Source: Trichobilharzia regenti
Lineage: Eukaryota; Platyhelminthes; Trematoda; Strigeidida; Schistosomatidae
Assembly: GCA_944472135.2 (NCBI GenBank)
Contig: OX235264.1
Location: 123,719,809-123,783,808, forward strand
Reading direction: 5' to 3'
DNA length: 64,000 bases
The position numbers and the translations under genes are program-made. Positions within the stretch are counted from its first letter, which is position 1. Each line of letters begins with the position of its first letter. A model generated the notes under the pieces. That model had not been told where the DNA came from. It searched no databases and saw only the letters and a list, made by a program, of their open reading frames with translations. Shown here piece by piece: positions 61,276-64,000 of this stretch.

Positions 61276-64000
61276 AATATTTCCAACAGTGACGTGAACA
61301 CGCGCAGTAATTTTGCTAGAAATATTACCAATAACAAAACTTATCACTGTGTGTAATCAACTGAAATATAATTATACTTTATTTGAGCTAATCCACAATG
61401 CTCAAACTTTTTACTGATATTAATCCACAATACAGTTTCACTCAGAATGCATTGATAACCATCATGCATTAAACTTTCAGATACTTGGGAGTATTTCGAA
61501 GAGACAACTCGGCGATAATCGTCAGGGAAATAGGGGGAGATTCCATAGCATAACTTCTGTTTCGCTGTGTGCACAGTCATCGGTAAAGCGACGATAATAC
61601 GATTCGTGCGTATTCGAAACAGGATTTATTGACGGGAATCGTCATTTGATTGGAACTACGATTGATTCTATCAAGGTGTTATATCCGATGAAACAGTGAC
61701 ATTCCTGACAGTAATAGGTGGTCTCGGATAAATTCGGCATGCTTTGGAAATGTGACGCGTTGGGGATCAGTTGTCCTCAGGGTCGAGGAATAAGTCACTA
61801 GGAGACAATAATCCATAGTGGTTTGCTTCCTGAAGCTAAACTACTCACATAACAATATTCTATCCACTCGACACAAAAGCTGACGATCAGGAAAGAAGGC
61901 GGTGTTATTTCATCGATGTATAAACATTTTTTTGACATGTGTAGGATTATGATTAATCGTTGTATAAATAACGACAAACAAGAATCAATTCTGATTTTTC
62001 TTTCTGGTGTCGATAACGACAGCAACGATTTCACCATAACAGGGTTTCATTCACTTTCATACACGACAGAAATCACACCTGGAAATCATCCTTTTTTTGA
62101 ACATGCTGTTAATTCTGAAAGTAATTTCTCAAAATGATGGCTAAATGAGTTGAAAGTAAATTATTGGCTGGAGAATACATAAGTTGAAAAATTTTTGTGG
62201 AATGACTACCGTCAGTTAGTCGATATAGAGCACACGGATTTCGTAAGAACACACTTACATATCATACTATATTCCTTTATACACCACACTTCTCTTGCTC
62301 CAAACAGGTAATAGAACCTATGTGACAACATATCGATTTGAAATCCACATACAACAAATCAGGTACTTGCGAAGTATTTCCAAGAATGAACAACTAAAAA
62401 TATGGATCCGTTTGGAACTAAGATGTGTGACTGGAGTTTGAAACAACCACTTGGTAGTTAGTGCATTTCAAAATGTGTTCTCTCCAGTAAGAATACGAAC
62501 TAACTTCAGGTGAATAGGACTGGTTGGATTATCTCTGAGATATGCAGAATATGTTTCCGTCTTCAAGGTATTTGTGTAAATGGAAGTGAGATTTTCACCG
62601 GTGCAAAACAAAACCATATCCACGAAGGTTATGATGAGAACTTGAAAACATAAAGATTTATAAGTATAAACGAGTGTAAGAAAACAACAGAAAACCAGTA
62701 TCTGTTGAGGTGTACACATGAATATTCTATAGAGATTTGGAACAGACATATTCGACCGATATAGTCCTACTTCTGCTGGAGAAATATACTTGGTGGAAAA
62801 GGAACATATCTCACGTTCTTCAGTTCGGAATACAGCGTTGGTCTAGTCTGTTCTAGTCCAGTTAAACTGAATGCCCCATACAACATCTAAGTTGATGATG
62901 GTCATCCACAAATAAAATATAGACTAGGGTTGGTGGTTTCAGCTGCTCTACTAGCAAGTATAATTGAGCCATACAGATTATGCATACAGGTAGTGATTCC
63001 CATGCATATTACCTTGTTGAAATTACAACGCTCACTTTCTAGATTCTATGGTTACTATTTGCTTTCATTCCCTAATTCAGATAGATACACTAGTGAGAAC
63101 AGATTTCAGCAGGCGTCATATTGCTACTTCATTAATCTCTCAGTAAGCTTCATTAATGAAACTAAATTGTTTGTCTTTCACACATACCTTTTGCAGTTTT
63201 CTTATTCAGTCACAAGTTAACAAATGGTATGAAATGTCAATTTCATCTGCCAGCAAGAAGGAAGACGTCAAGAACTTGTCAGAAATGTTCACACATCTCA
63301 GTATACCATGTGAACTGAGAAGTATCCTTGTGTTGATGTCCAATCAGGCTACCTCAAATGCTTCCACATACCCTGTGTTGAAACACATATGCAAATATAT
63401 TGATTCCAATCAAGTGGCGAATGATTATACTGCTGACACACATGCTAATCGGTCCTGCGCACGGGTACTCTGAGTATCGTAAATCGGAGGAAATTTAAAT
63501 CGCACTACATGACGTTTATGCGAAGAATTGCATGTGAAAATAAGGATGAGATTCAGTTGCGATAATCTCAAATATCGCTTCCGCAACGTCTTCAATTCAG
63601 TCTCCATTCGACACCCTGACGCATGTAGACACAGGTCCACTAATTCTTTCTCCTCGATTTCTCCTCACTTCAAACATGATTATTTAAAATATTTGTGAGA
63701 CAGGGATTATTTCGCGCAGTTTCAAACTGAATAATTGTTCTAATCACGTCAATTGTCAAAAAATATTCCGATAGATTCTGAATCACATACTGGCTGTATG
63801 TAATTGGCACGAATTTTCGCCACCTCTTTCGGCTCGGCTACGTTGACACCATAAAATCTCCATGTCTTCGGACAGAGTGTGATAAATTAATAAAAGTGTG
63901 ACACCATAAAATACAGAAATGAACGATAAAGGGTCGATTACTGTGCTAATTACATAGTAAGTTTCACGTCTAACAGAGTCTTCTCACATAAAGTGTCCTA
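61276..64000. other. Unassigned terminal region
   Basis: Contains small frames on both strands (for example 61344-61580 minus, 61916-62137 plus, 62930-63220 plus, 63156-63473 plus) with no recognised domain. None has supporting splice context. I see no member of the repeat families described above. Confidence 0.35.

Noticed and set aside
62930..63473. Overlapping 96- and 105-codon plus-strand frames near the right end.
   Set aside because: No domain, no splice context and AT-driven composition, so not called as genes.
1..64000. Hammerhead ribozyme motifs, known in some schistosome SINEs.
   Set aside because: Looked for CTGATGA followed by a GAAA core near the SINE copies and saw no convincing three-stem arrangement by eye. 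A covariance-model search would be decisive.
1..64000. Bacterial features such as operons, CRISPR arrays and ribosome binding sites.
   Set aside because: The spliced gene, LINE/SINE content and AT-rich repeats are clearly metazoan. No regularly spaced short repeats of CRISPR type are present.

Overview
The window reads as repeat-packed nuclear DNA of a parasitic flatworm of the genus Schistosoma. It is AT-rich and GT-AG spliced, and it holds schistosome-type RTE (SR2-like), CR1-like and Penelope-like retroelements, tRNA-headed SINEs, a Bel/Pao LTR element and several solo LTRs. The one clear host gene is a CD98-type light-chain amino acid permease that I recognise as SPRM1lc. The species (S. 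mansoni or a close relative) cannot be settled from the sequence alone.

Host gene. Eleven plus-strand exons from 17957 to 49063 join in frame to a 510-residue permease of the LAT/APC family. The first three introns are 35, 35 and 80 bases. The later ones run from 1.7 to 8.6 kb and are filled with transposon debris, giving a strong 5'-short to 3'-long intron gradient. One junction (exon 9 to exon 10) has no phase-compatible GT donor, so it is either a GC-AG intron or hides a micro-exon.

Left region (1-17.2 kb). Broken CR1-like fragments surround a 7.64-kb LTR-internal-LTR-internal-LTR array of a minus-strand Bel/Pao element. The array has three near-identical ~360-bp LTRs and two 3.28-kb internal units. 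Each unit carries an intact 651-codon gag and no pol. The whole array is flanked by one 5-bp target duplication (GATGG). A diverged solo LTR of the same family lies in the opposite orientation at 3136-3504. A CR1-like element with an AP-endonuclease ORF follows at 14.3-16.7 kb, then an LTR split by a foldback insertion.

Intronic cargo (18.8-48.9 kb). This comprises a CR1-like polymerase (19.5-21.7 kb), SR2-like RTE copies and 3' ends, a second non-LTR lineage called 'element X' here, Penelope-like fragments, two families of solo LTRs with 4-bp target duplications, and four tRNA-headed SINE families (A-D). SINE-A looks assembled from a tRNA head plus both ends of SR2. SINE-B shares its tail with a CR1-like element.

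Right region (49-64 kb). SINEs and LTR remnants, a possible exon of an unidentified gene near 54 kb, and the most complete SR2-like element (57.3-61.3 kb), which is interrupted by a Penelope-like insertion carrying a GIY-YIG domain. The final 2.7 kb shows nothing I can assign. Frame joins and splice sites were worked out by hand. Family names for mobile elements rest on motif recognition, not on searches.
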